From: Lactifluus volemus
Taxonomy: Eukaryota > Basidiomycota > Agaricomycetes > Russulales > Russulaceae
DNA: 64,000 bases
Direction of reading: 5' to 3'
NCBI GenBank assembly: GCA_022376515.1
Contig: WTXI01000002.1
Coordinates: 1,364,001-1,428,000 of the forward strand
Under the pieces are notes generated by a model that was not told the DNA's origin, did no database searches, and saw only the letters and a list, made by a program, of their open reading frames with translations. Below, piece by piece: positions 36,701-47,707 of this stretch (its first letter is position 1; each line of letters starts with the position of its first letter). The position numbers and the translations under genes were made by a program.

Positions 36701-37125
36701 ATCAACTTCCTGACGCCAAGGAAGCCGAAGCCACACCCTCAAGAGTGATACCGCCAATGACGGGATCGGCGTCAACGTCTTCAAAAACTGTTGCCGCAAG
36801 ACCGTTTGGTTCTCACTACCAGCATACTGGTGCTGTCGCGGTTGAGCCCTTCGAGGCACCGAGTCCGTCACAGGGTCCTTGGACACCAGCACGCCCCCTC
36901 AAGTTCTCTGCGGAGGAAGAAGACGTGTTCTCCTCGGCTGGCAGGACAATCCCGGAATATGGCCAAGTTGAGCTCGCAATTGGAGGAATCAGCCCAGGTC
37001 CCAAGACGGTGACCTTGTCACGGTTATTGGACAATATTGTTATTCTGGAAGAGTCTATCAAGGAGATGGCCGCCATTATCCAGGCGAGACGGGCTCTCGG
37101 CGTTGATGCAGTACGCTTCATATAG
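33742..37125 (+). CDS. RAI16-like / FHIP (FTS-Hook-interacting) protein, with many apparent base losses
   Basis: Homologues belong to the FHF complex, which links Hook adaptors and dynein to early endosomes in hyphae. The ATG at 33742 opens MDYFSKFLRPSG. Short exons then lead to LVKLSEADRPSGIQVEVLRAV and QFLVHSVVHKAVLRLLRNCVGDDI, both highly typical. Later blocks are DLVNLLSILCSRIRTFRELLMIFFHDKHW, LLFNYLLRFVHREGQIGDFARAGLLFLMDVAMS, RLDHFLRLLEFLQDIFQRN, FLENVLYPSILECSDSDGSAVAV, EAPESTKQSDYFTSLGRFTLKDLL and NSPEFNIVLTGLLASLAHDPLRSLAGWL. These lie in shifting frames: at least eight single-base losses are needed (for example gggg at 33931-33934, tttt at 36191-36194). Such a pattern fits sequence error in an intact gene better than decay, since every block is well conserved, but a pseudogene cannot be excluded from sequence alone. 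Stop at 37125. Confidence 0.85.
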
Positions 37126-37275
37126 ATTCTCGTGCGAAGGCTTGTTGCCGCTCCCTGGGGGGGGAGGTATTTGGAAGCAGATACAACGATTTGCTATATG
37201 ATTACATGTAAACATCAGGGTTAACAGAGCTCGTAGGGTACAAGGATAATCAGCAGGGTAATAAACGAGGGTATA

Positions 37276-38397
37276 TCAGGGCTTGCGTGCTCGCCCGGCT
37301 CGTTTCTTCTTCCCATTTGACTTGCCATCGTCTGCATCCTTGTCGCGAAATAATTTCTGTTGTAACTTTGCGAACTCTTCATCGTCAATATCTCCAGGAT
37401 CAGGATCCGCACCGCGCCTTCTCTTCTTCTTGGGCGACGACTCGTCAATATCCTCGCTCGCAGCTCGCTCGTTCTTCCGTTTGCCCTTTGCACGGGTTTT
37501 CGGTTCTGCGTATTTCGCCGCGAGATTATCGAGGAAAGAACCAGCATTCTGCCGCTTCTTCAATATGAGGGCCTGCAAAACCGAATGGTCCTCCCTTCCT
37601 CGTCCTCTCCTCCCCTCCTCCTTCTCTTTCTTCTTGCTCTTGCCTTTGCCCTTACGAGGTCCAGCCTTTCCGCTCCCGTAAAACTCGTCCCAGACACCGA
37701 GTTCCTTAGCGAGTTGCTCCGCTTCCTCCGCCTCTCTATCGGCCTGTTTCTTACGAACGAGCTTGGCCTTCTCGTCCTTGGAACTCTTGTTCCAAGTCGG
37801 CGTCGCCGAGAGTTCACCTTTTGCGATCAGGTCCGAGATGACGACTACGAAACGCGATTCGTCTTGGTGGTCGAATGAGGGATGTGGTTCATCACCTCGC
37901 CGAGTGAACCACCCGTCTCTTCGTACGCAGCTTTCAGGTCGTCGATTTCTTCGCGCGAGCCTATCGAGAGGGGGGGGTCAGTCAACGGGAAGTAAAGGAA
38001 TTCGTTCCCCTCTCACACCTTGGTATTCCTTCTTCATTTGGTCCAGTTTATCTCTCGTGATGCTCTCAAATAACGCCTCGAAATACGCCTCCCAACCATC
38101 GGCCCCGTCCACTAGGTCGAAACCGTCTTCGGTGCTACCGGTAACATCATACTTTGTACGACGTTTTTTGTCGCCAAGTACTGCATATGCAAATCCTACT
38201 TGCTGGAATTTCCGAGATGCGACTAGCTTGGCATCCTCGGTGGAGGACGCGTGTTTGTCGGGATGGTAAATCAGAGCAGATTTACGATACGCCTTTTTTA
38301 TGTCTTCCTCTGTTGCTGTAGGTTCGACACCGAGGACTGCGTATAAATCTACGTCGTCCTCGTCGAAGAAGATAGAAGTGGGATTGTTTGAGTCCAT
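37276..38397 (-). CDS. J-domain protein of the DNAJC9 type
   Basis: Hsp70 co-chaperone; the animal relative DNAJC9 is nuclear and handles histones H3-H4. The ATG at 38397 opens MDSNNPTSIFF, then the J domain: DLYAVLGVEPTATEEDIKKAYRKSALIYHPDKH with the HPD motif, FQQVGFAYAVLGDKKRRTKYD. One intron near 37960-38020 joins KKEYQG to SREEIDDLKAAYEETGG. The middle (MNHIPHSTT) matches the family's DUF region. One G of a GG pair appears lost at 37863 (plus-strand cc to c), after which SRFVVVISDLIAKGEL continues. The C-terminus is very basic with several nuclear-signal-like clusters (KGKGKSKKKEKE, SPKKKRRRG, GKKKRAGRARKP). It converges on the RAI16-like gene, 150 bp apart. Confidence 0.88.
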
Positions 38398-38593
38398 AGA
38401 GATGAGATGAAGCGCGAAACACAAACGCGTACAATCACGTGATAAAAGGTCACCAAAATTTTGTGCACACAGAAGAACTTGAAGGGGGTACATGCATATA
38501 TAAATAAATCGTCCGACGGTATAGATATCCAGTCAGACGACAGGCTAGGTAGCCATCTCGTTATCTGGTATCATCCATGCATTCATTACTCCA

Positions 38594-40466
38594 TTACTCA
38601 ATCGACAACCGTGGCTCCAATGGGTAGCCAGAAGAGGGTTCGTTCTTCTCCCCAGTACTTCTGGACGAGGATGTTCGCCTCTGTTGAAGGAGGGCGTCTG
38701 TGGTTACACGTTGAGTGACGTAATTATGAGACCTGGTAATGGAAAGACAAACAAGACGGGATGAACTGACCAGAAGTCTTAGAATCATACAAGCCCTTTC
38801 CGAAGTCAGAGAAACATCGAAGGCCGACGCCGAACGTCAACAGTAGCAAAAGTATGGAAACGATCGCTGTTGGGGGGCCGCAGATCAGGTTGCAAAACTT
38901 AAGGACTGCAATTCAAAGTGCTTACTGAAGACGGTCAAGGTGGCTCGTGTGGATAGGTATTCCTGCCTTGAACTTGGCTCGTAGAAACGAACCAACTTGT
39001 AGACTGGCGCACATGAGATCGGCCTATAATAGACCATGCGGACAAAAACAACATACTGACTATGGAGAGATTAAGTTTGCTGCTGCGGGGGTCGAAGGAT
39101 GAGATCACTCACAGTAGGTTTGAGCTGCCAACATCAAGAATAGGGAAAACGCCATCAACCTCCAAAGGTGTGACATGTCAGAGAGGAAATGACGTCTGAT
39201 TCGGTATACTCACGATTTGATCTCGCGTTGTACCGCGAAGACGCAACCAAGAAGAAGTACGAGAACCACGGGTATTGCAGCTATTGTTAGGATAAACTCG
39301 GCCGAATTTTTGGCGAGAACGATGATGAGAAGCTACGTCACCCGGTCGTCTTGGTGAGATGGTACTGTGAAGCGCACAGGAACACCTACTTGGATGGTAA
39401 CGCCAGTGAAGGCAAAAAAGTCGAATTTTAAGAGACAAATCAAGACTTCGTAGTACTGATACATTGCTTGGTAACAGGGTCTCAGTATAGCCATAGGAAA
39501 CAAATTTCAAACACTCACTCTTCATAGCAGGGTTTGCTCCCACTCTCCGGAAGATAGCCCAGCTAGGTCGAGTTGGCAGCAGACACCGAATAAGATGCAG
39601 ACCACGTACCCGAATTCATAGTAGAGCGCTCTAACGAAAAATATCATGATAAACCACGCAAGCGCAATGATGCATGGTACTGTAATGAGTAGATGTTCCA
39701 CTTTGGAGTAGAGAGAGCCCGAGCCACCACAGGACTGAAGAAAGGAAATAGGACCTCAAAGGTCGAAAGAGTAGATAACGGTTGGACATACAACATAGTT
39801 GACGGTACCGTCACAGCCGGGGTCCTGTACCAACGCCGCTTTGGTCTCATGAACTTGTATCGCAGCGAAAACCACAAGGGCGACGTGGAACACTGGAATC
39901 GGCAGATGCATTGAGTGCATGAGATACAAGTGAATCGAACATAGGACCCACGGAGAATTACACCGAGCTGAATCACGTTTCGCAAACGGAGGGCATCAAA
40001 AGCCATTAGCAGCTCGAATATCCTACGCCGATATCAAGAACAAATGACTGGGAAGATCTGAAGATGGACCCACTCTGCGAGAACGAACAAAGCGAGATAA
40101 CATGGAACGGTCTGGAAGAGGTCAGATAAAAGAGTGGGAAAGTCTTTGACATATACACACTTTGTATCTGCTCTGATTAAGGTCAACGTGCTTCGAAATC
40201 TGATACAAGTTAGGAAAGCTTGTGGGGAGAATGAGAAGAGCATTGCGTACCAACGCGAACACGACGGATATGATTGCGAGGACAGCAACAGCCTCTATAG
40301 ACTGTATCAATCCGATAGGCTCTAGTCGTTGGAGTGCGGATCTACTTACGGATTGAGACTGAAAAAGAACAAGGGTTAGCAACCGGAGAGGATAAATGGT
40401 GAGAGGCTGACTTGTCGCAATGAAAAGTCTCTGAGCACGGGTTCCGAGGAGAGGGTCAACACCCAT
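38594..40466 (-). CDS. Polytopic membrane protein of unknown function
   Basis: About a dozen exons. The ATG at 40466 opens MGVDPLLGTRAQRLFIATS. Hydrophobic segments follow: IEAVAVLAIISVVFAL, TVPCYLALFVLAELFELLMA (with the FELLMAFDALRLRNVIQLGVIL junction), VFHVALVVFAAIQVHET, VPCIIALAWFIMIFFVRALYYEFG, YYEVLICLLKFDFFAFTGVTIQLLIIVLAKNSAEF, ILTIAAIPVVLVLLLGCVFAVQREI and MAFSLFLMLAAQTY. A final segment TAIVSILLLLLTFGVGLRCFSDFGKGL precedes a hydrophilic tail ending YPLEPRLSIE. That gives about nine membrane spans. Similar proteins are widespread in Agaricomycetes, and the layout recalls the UPF0658 Golgi membrane family, but I am not sure of that link. Exon ends in the middle (39640-39960) are approximate. 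Confidence 0.72.
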
Positions 40467-40586
40467 TATTTCTTGTTTGTAAAGTGAAGAATGAGTGAGG
40501 GGTGGATGTATAATGAATAAAAAGAAAAGGGCGGCGAGGTAATGGCTAGGGCAAAGGCCGCGAAACCCGGGTGGGTCGATCAAATA

Positions 40587-42273
40587 TTATGTAATTAACA
40601 TCGCTTCCGCAACGGTCCGCTCCTCGAGCCACAACAATTCGAGGGTTGGTAAGACATCCTCGGACGACCCTTTCTCTTCTTTCACTTTCTTTATCCCATC
40701 TTCTGCCCTACTTTTCAATTTCTCGCATATATCATCCAGACTCTCCCTGCATGCCTCTTCATTCTCTTCCGACACCTCGTCCTCATGGCCCAGTACGGTG
40801 TCTCGCCACCGCGCCAAGGCTGTGTTCTGATCTTCCGGCTTGTTTGTTTTTGGAAACTGTTGTACAGCCTTAGTGCAGTCACCAGTCGAAAGGAGGCGTG
40901 TGCTGGTAACGGTGAACAGTGTATCGTCCAGTTCCTGATTTGATATGTTAGTACCCTACTCCATCGTCTCTCATATACAGCTTGGAACAATTACCCCCAA
41001 TATCCTTCAGCGTCAAGCGCTCTCTTCACGAATGCGCCTCTTTCACCTCGGCAGTCCATCATGCGAGTGACGATGTCTTGAACGTTCACTTCTCCCGGGT
41101 ACACGCCGGACAGGACCTCCTCTGATGTGATCGCATTCGCAAATCCATACTCTACGAAAAGGGTCCGGTTCGGATGCCAGCCGTACCTTAACGTCACTTC
41201 CTGATCGCGAGAAACGCCCGCATCGCATGAAACACACACGAGGTCCGAGTTGCCCCCTCCGCCAGGCGAACGTCTTCGTCCTGCCTGCCAGATCGCAGAT
41301 CCGCTGGTGCGTACTGGCTCCATAGTTGGCTGCATCCAGGCGTGATTCGCAAAATCGAACACGGGGCACAAGCTCATGTTATTGTCCTTGTCCAACTCGA
41401 GATCGTCGTATAGGCAGCGGGTATTTACTATGACCATGTCAATCGAACGCCATCTCCACCCGCAAGTGAAACGGGGCTCTCCTACCGTTAAGCCATGCCC
41501 ACACAAAGTCCAAGATCAAGTCCGATGGTAAGCTTGCCCTGTGGAGCCGTGACGATAGCTCAGGCAAGTCATCCTGACCAAAGTCATTTTAAATGACGGC
41601 TAGCAGCAGTCGAATAGTGTGCCCAGGCCTCACCATGTATCGACGGACAGCCTCCCAATCTTTCCAGAAACGCTTCTCGAGTAGGAGAAGATCTGCTAGC
41701 ACTGAAGGTGGCAATAGATCCAAAAGTCTACGTTCCTTATGAGATCCTGTGCCCATAGTCTGATGCACGATCCAGGTCAAAGGGTGGTTATCAAACTCCC
41801 GCGGCAAGATGGATATATATGGTCCGAAATGAGGGTCGTCAGATTCACAATCGGGTGTCGGTCTATAGAGTAGCAAGTGTAGGGAAATGATCTGAGTCGC
41901 CGTTAGTCGTGTCGAGTGAGGATAATGCCCTAACGTTCTTGCATTCATTTTGGCCTTGGCAGGTAGCGTAAGAAGCGGGGTATAGCGCTGCAAAACGTAA
42001 CATCACGCGTGAGTTGGCTGTACCGTGGTTGGAGATATTTGGGGGACCAACGGGGACGTCGGCAATAGCGAACAAACCGTACCCCGCACCTGCCACGGGT
42101 CAGAATTTGGCTTGACAATGGGGTAGGTATACGGAATCTATACCAGCGACATGCTTTGGCCGAACGAGCAGGTGATCCCCATCGACCAACATACCATGCC
42201 CTCTCAGCCAATCCAACAGCGCCTTCCATCGTCGCTCGTCGGGATCAGCCAAGTTGGGGTCGGGCTTGGTCAT
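40587..42273 (-). CDS. SET-domain protein (Rubisco-LSMT/SETD3-4-like lysine or histidine methyltransferase)
   Basis: Non-histone type SET protein with split SET domain. The ATG at 42273 opens MTKPDPNLADPDERRWKALLDWLRGHG. Exons then give GAGYGLFAIADVP (the N-terminal SET Gly-x-Gly-like element), LTATQIISLHLLLYRP, GPYISILPREFDNHPLTW, LILDFVWAWLN and VNTRCLYDDLELDKDNNMSLCPVFDFANHA. The FANHA stretch matches the SAM-binding NHS/NHxx motif, and EVTLRYGWHPNRTLFVEYGFA matches the C-terminal SET catalytic strand. The Rubisco-LSMT substrate-binding domain follows, ending in an acidic helix and a stop at 40587. All joins keep frame. The substrate is unknown; fungal members of this group modify ribosomal proteins or translation factors. 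Confidence 0.83.
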
Positions 42274-42399
42274 TGTTGTTTACTCGGGGTAAACGTGGGC
42301 GGCTCGCCGCTCCGCTATATAACTCTAGATAGCGCATCGTTATCGTCATCGCTCGAATTTCATTCTCCATCGATTGTCGGTCGTCCTTTTTGCCTAACC
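42274..42399. promoter_or_regulatory. Divergent promoter with TATA box at 42316
   Basis: 126 bp separate the starts of the SET gene (-) and SDR gene (+). TATATAA at 42316-42322 lies 78 bp upstream of the SDR ATG and fits it best. Confidence 0.45.
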
Positions 42400-43701
42400 A
42401 TGTCCATCTTCAACGCATCCAGATTACTCGGTAAAACCGTCCTCATCACCGGTGCGAGTGCCGGTATTGGTGCAGTACGCCCCTTTTTATTATTATTTAC
42501 ATTGGCCTCTTGATTTATGTTGACAACGTCGTCTAAACCCCGGCTCTCGTCGCTAAGGCTACCGCCATTTTGTTCGCAAAGGTAACTTAATGGCGCGATG
42601 TTTCATTGTTCCCATCGGCTATCTTGTCTCTTCCGTCTATCAAATAGGCAGGCTCGAACCTTATTCTCGTCGCTCGCCGACTAGATCAGCTCGAGAAGAT
42701 CTCAGAGGCCGCGAGTGCCGCGCACAAGGCTTCTGGCGTGCAGCGAGGGGGACGGATCGTGACCGTGCAGCTCGACGTGTCAGACAAAGCCCAAGTGGCC
42801 TCTCTGTGGTCCAAAGTCCCACAAGAACTCCGCGACGTCGATATCCTCGGTGTGTCATTTATGGCCCCAACGACCTCCTCGGAGGGAAAAAAAAAACGTT
42901 TAGCCATAAAAAACAAAAACTGACCTTCTGGAGAGAGCAGTTAATAATGCTGGTGGCGCGCACGGCATCGACCGCGTTGGCGATATCTCGGATAAAGACA
43001 TCGACGCGATGTTCGCGACGAACGTCCTCGGTCTCATTTCCCTCACCCAATTACTCATTAAAGGTCTGTATCCATCCCTTTCCCCCCGCCTGCTCTTTCC
43101 GTGCAGGGTGGTGCACGCCGAGACGATGCCAGGGAGAACTGAGACCAATTACAAAAATAAAATAAAAAAACAGACTTCAAAGCTCGCAACGCGGGCCATG
43201 TCATCAATCTCGGGTCGATCGCGGGCAGGGAACCGTACGCGGGTGGCAGCGTGTACTGCGCGACCAAAGCCGCGGTGCGCGCGTTCACCAGTTCTCTCTT
43301 GCGCGAGGTGGTCAACACGCCTATCCGAGTGACCGAGATCCAACCCGGTTCGTGTTTTGGGCTTTCTTCCCCCATACCCCCCCCTTTTACCTTTGCCTTT
43401 GTTCATCGATCCTGCACTCAAAACAGGAATGGTGGAGACTGAATTCTCCGTCATACGTTATCGCGGAGACAAGTCCGCGGCGGATAGGGTGTACGAAGGT
43501 CTGCATCCACGTGCGTAGCGTTTCAGTTTTTTTCTTCCCACAGATCGTCTTGTTCACTGCCACTTAGTGACGGCGGAAGATATTGCAGAGGAGATTGTCT
43601 GGGCGGCGGCACGGCCACCACACGTGAATATTGCTGAGGTTCTTGTCTTTCCGGTCAACCAGGCTAGTGCTGGAACCGTATACCGCGAAGGGTCCAAGTG
43701 A
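42400..43701 (+). CDS. Short-chain dehydrogenase/reductase (NADP-dependent 3-hydroxy acid / serine dehydrogenase type)
   Basis: Classical SDR with a Rossmann fold. The ATG at 42400 gives [15 protein letters not shown] (cofactor motif TGxxxGIG). A 24-nt exon (ATAILFAK) follows, then [17 protein letters not shown], whose Arg pair suggests NADP preference. Later exons give [64 protein letters not shown] with the catalytic Ser and YxxxK, and [25 protein letters not shown]. The order and spacing match the yeast YMR226C/E. coli YdfG group that oxidises L-allo-threonine, serine and 3-hydroxy acids. Six introns, none disturbing the frame. Stop at 43699-43701. Confidence 0.88.
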
Positions 43702-43842
43702 CGCCCTTGCCACTACAACTTGGACTGATGTATATTTATCTGGTGATGTCCCGACTTGTAGTAGTAGTAGTATAAAATGAGTTGCGTCACCCAAAACAAT
43801 AAATCAAAGCAACAGACAAGACGAGAATGCGACCGATTAGAT

Positions 43843-46800
43843 TCATCCCTGCGACTTCTTGCCCTTCCCTTTAGCCTGAGGTTTGAGCGCATCAAATTCA
43901 GCCGCCTCAGCGTCATCATCGTAGACAAACTTCTTAATGACGACGTTTTCTTGCACGAGTTCCTTTAACGGCGAGGTGGCATTGACCAAATTTCCAAGGC
44001 TGTCAAGTTGCAACGCCTGGACAGTTACGTCAGCAAGCATATAGACTCAGGGGTTCTGGGCTGTTACCTTGGCTGACCCGGCCAACACTCCTCTCGTGCC
44101 CGTCGCCGGCGTTTGCTGTGCATCACGCGTCTGCGACTGCAGCGGTAGATCGTCGAAGTAGATCGTTGTGTACAGACCACGATCCCATCTCACGGTCTTC
44201 GTCTCAACTTCCTCTCCACGCCCCCCGCTTCGTGAATGCGCATTCTCTTCTCGGGCCGCTCTATTCTTTCCGGAGTTTCATAGTCCTCCTCGTCTCCAGG
44301 TCCACGTCGATGCCGGAGTGGTTGGCCACCAGGCCCGAGTGGTAAACTCTCTCATCATCGCTTATCAACTTGAATCTTCCAGAGGTTCAGAACTACGTCG
44401 CGCACGGCGCTCGGCACGTTCCTTTCTTCCTTTGCCTTGCTCAAGCCTCCGCTTCTCCTCAATTGTCTGAACACTCGTAGTTGGGCTCCCAGGACGCTTT
44501 CCTGGTTTGCGGACAACTTCTGTTTCGAGCACTGCGACAAGATTATGTTGGTTCTTCGTGGTATTTGACGTAGTTAAAGCTTTGAGCGCTGTCGCGCTCA
44601 TAGATGAGAAGGTGCTTTCTGCCGGCGTGACCGTTGGCCGTCGTCGGCGTTGTTGTAGCGGCCGGACAGCACCGAACACATCAACTTTAGGCTGCGGAGT
44701 CCGACGAGAGCGTGTTACGCGTGTGGGATTTGATAATAAGCTCTCGGTATGCGAGTTGGAAGCACGCTCGTCAGGTTCGGGTGATGAGGTGGTAGATGGA
44801 ACAGTTGGTGGCGATGCAGGTTTGGATTGGAGCCTAGGTGAGGTAGGCTGATCTGCCGCAGTTAATGGCGTTAGGGCCGGTGCGGGCAAAGGTATGTGAG
44901 ATTGTGGAGGAGGGGAGCCAAGACATGTCGGTTGTTCTCTTGCCTTGGCAGGCTCAGGTGCAGATGTTGGAACGCCCTGACTGTGCGAAACGCGTTTCTG
45001 TGTGGCATTATCTCCGCCCACCCGTCTAACATGGCCAATTCTGGCTTTCTTCACAATTTCACCCAAGCTTGGCGGCGCAGGCGGAGGGATTGATGACGGC
45101 TTCTGCGACTTGGAAACAGATGTTACGAGACGTGCAAAAGTGGGCTGGTTAGCTGGTGGCGAGGTTATCTCCTCCAGGGGGCGTTTCCGCTTCAATGACG
45201 GGGACGGCTGAGGGAGAGCTGATGTGTTTGTCTGAGATGGGGCAGCAGCCAGGTCCATATTAGAATCTACAACACCTTCAGAGCTGCTCGCGCCTCCCAT
45301 AGTATTCACACCTTTCACAAGCCGCACCGGTTTTGTCTTCCACAGAAGTTAAGCACAGGTGATCTTAGCAAAACTTTGTTCAACTTACCGGAACTGAAAC
45401 AGAAGTCGAACGTCTCGTCATGAAGAGTAGTTTGTGCACAGGGTCTTTTCCTTTCCCTTGTTGTTTCTCCTTGCCTAGGGGCCGAGAGTATGGCTTCGCT
45501 CCGATCCGCGGAATCCTGCTTCCAGCCATAGAAGATGGCTGTCGCAACTCGGATTTCAGTAACTGGGCCGGCTTCATGGGCGAATCCGATCCCTGCTCCT
45601 CCTCTGGAATAGTGCAGGGCAGTCTTGGATCGCCACCGGGGTGGACCGAAAATGTTGGGATTCTTCTTGGCTTGGGAGGACTCGAGATCTCAGAGTCCGA
45701 GGCGGAGCGCAAGAAAGATCTTGCTAGATGAGACTTTCTCCCAGATTGAGGCTCCTCTGACCCACTGCGCACTTTCTGGGCAGAAGTCGAGGCTGTAGGC
45801 CTGGATATCCCAGACAAGGGCATCGCGGCATAACTCATGGCGTCAGAAGTAGACGGGCGAACAGGGCTACGTGCCCCGCCTGCCGGCGTATAACGTGTGA
45901 AGACGGGTAACCCAAATATGCCAGTAGATGGGCCAGAAGAATTGTCCCTCCTAGGGGACGCCGATCCTTGCGCAATAGCATCATCGATAGGTATCCTCCG
46001 TGCAGGCGTGAGGCTGGGATCTCGGGGTGTAGTGTTAAACGCAAACTTATTTGGTGATCCGGAGTTGGCGATATGGGTGCGCCAAGGGCTACGCACAGGA
46101 GAGGGCCGTTGGACACTGTGAATGGCCACAGGGCTAATTCGTTGCTCTGGTGATGATTCACGCCCAGGGATGGACGGTCGATCGCGAGGCGGTTGATTAG
46201 AGGGGAAGACAGATGCGAGTGAGCTGATTTGGTTCAAGGGCGCGTCTGTGACGGCCTCGCTGGTAGACAGCAGATTATGGAGGACACCTTCTGAGACCGG
46301 AGATAATGATCCGAGCTCTCGAACCTGGCTCGAGAGCCGTGATGGTTCAACCTCGACGGTAGGTATGCTCGTTCCGGCGTTGCATGTATCGGGTTGCAGT
46401 AAATTATCTGAAGGGTCGACTTCGTTCAGCGGGGTAGGGACGTTCTGACTTTGGAGTACGAAAGGGGGACGTTGGGGCGTGACCGCGACGTCCGGGGGCG
46501 AGATAACGTGTTGTTCTGTCGCTTCATTCTGTTTTCCGGGTGAACCAACCTGGGTATCGGGCAATATAGACTGAAATGTAGACTCTGAACCCCCCGAAAA
46601 GACTGCAGCTTTTCTTATGGGAGTAGGGGCTAAAAGGTCTGGAAAGCGCTGGACGACCGGCTGCAAAGGGCCAGTTACAGGTGCAAGGTTACATGTATTA
46701 GAGTCTGATGACGCACCGCTGCACTTGGGACATCTGGGACATTTGGAAAATTACTATCATCAAATACGATCAGATCTGCGGAGACATTGGCAGACGGAGA

Positions 46801-47475
46801 GACAGTTGGCCGAGGGTCGATGGACGTGAAGCATTCATGTGATTCTGAGGGGGAGCGTGTTTGCTCTCGAGGCGGTGATCCAACTGCAACAGTCGAGCTC
46901 GATCCCTTGAGAGCATTGAAATGGGAGTGTCGCTCCGTAGATGTCGGAAGAGCTGGATCATCACATCCCGACTCAAGCGGCTGCATCGTGGGTGGAGGTG
47001 ACGGGTTGTCGTGTGCCCGAGCAATCTTAGTGGCTAAGGCAGAGGGAGGCTCGAGCTCGATGTCTGGACAGAATGTTTCTGGAAGTAGCGATAGCAAGAC
47101 GTATGAGTTCTTACCATCCTGTAGGCAATCCTCGTCGGAAGTGACGGTCGTGGAAACTGGAGCGTCCCTGTCCATGACGCCCATGCGTTGTTCTCCAGAG
47201 ATTACTCCGGCTGCCTTCTCTCCCTCCTCTAAAGAAATGACAGTTTGTGGCGAGCTTCGAACGGCTGATAATCGTGGAGAACGACGGACGGGTAAAGACG
47301 AGAGGTTGTTCCGTCTATGTGCAACCTTTGCGATGAGAATCTTTTCGGGAGACTGGATGGGACCAAAATAAACACGGGCAGCAGAGTTATTGATCTCATC
47401 ATCGATGCTACTTGTCGAAGAAGAAGTGGGAGATTGTGGGATGGATTGAGCTTGAAAGGTGAAGTTGGAGGACAT
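43843..47475 (-). CDS. Long disordered Ser/Pro-rich protein, conserved ends, function unknown
   Basis: The ATG at 47475 opens MSSNFTFQAQSIPQSP; SAARVYFGPIQSPEK and RRSPRLSA follow, then about 1,000 residues rich in Ser, Pro, Thr and charged residues with many SP/TP sites (possible CDK sites). Introns: a 32-nt one near 46670-46701 (CAT|gtaacc..tttgcag) and one of 45-75 bp near 45330-45390. Towards the 3' end the text becomes conserved-looking again: ERPEKRMRIHE, VRWDRGLYTTIYFDDLPLQSQ, LQLDSLGNLVNATSPLKELVQENVVIKKFVYDDD, and a basic tail KGKGKKSQG. The stretch 44200-44400 needs about three added bases, one in the C6 run at 44221-44226. Nuclear location is inferred from composition only. I do not recognise the family. 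Confidence 0.65.
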
Positions 47476-47584
47476 CACTTTGCTGGTGGCGAGGGTGCCC
47501 CCACCCTCGAGGCAAGACACTGTTCAACGCGTCCAATCACGTGATCGAGCTCTTCTCGATACACTTTCTTTTTAGTCTCACTCA

Positions 47585-47608
47585 CATAACATAGCATAAC
47601 ATAGCATA
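47585..47608. repeat. Short tandem repeat, 10-bp unit
   Basis: About 2.4 copies of CATAACATAG in tandem, upstream of the disordered-protein gene. Confidence 0.7.
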
Positions 47609-47685
47609 CTCTGATAACAAACAGTTGGATCCATCCATCCTTAACTTCTCTGTACTCCTCCCAGTCATCAGCCATGCCCTGCCGA

Positions 47686-47707
47686 ATCGGAGTTTCATCG
47701 GAGTTTC
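47686..47707. repeat. Two direct copies of an 11-bp unit
   Basis: ATCGGAGTTTC occurs twice back to back. No gene or known element is associated. Confidence 0.7.
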
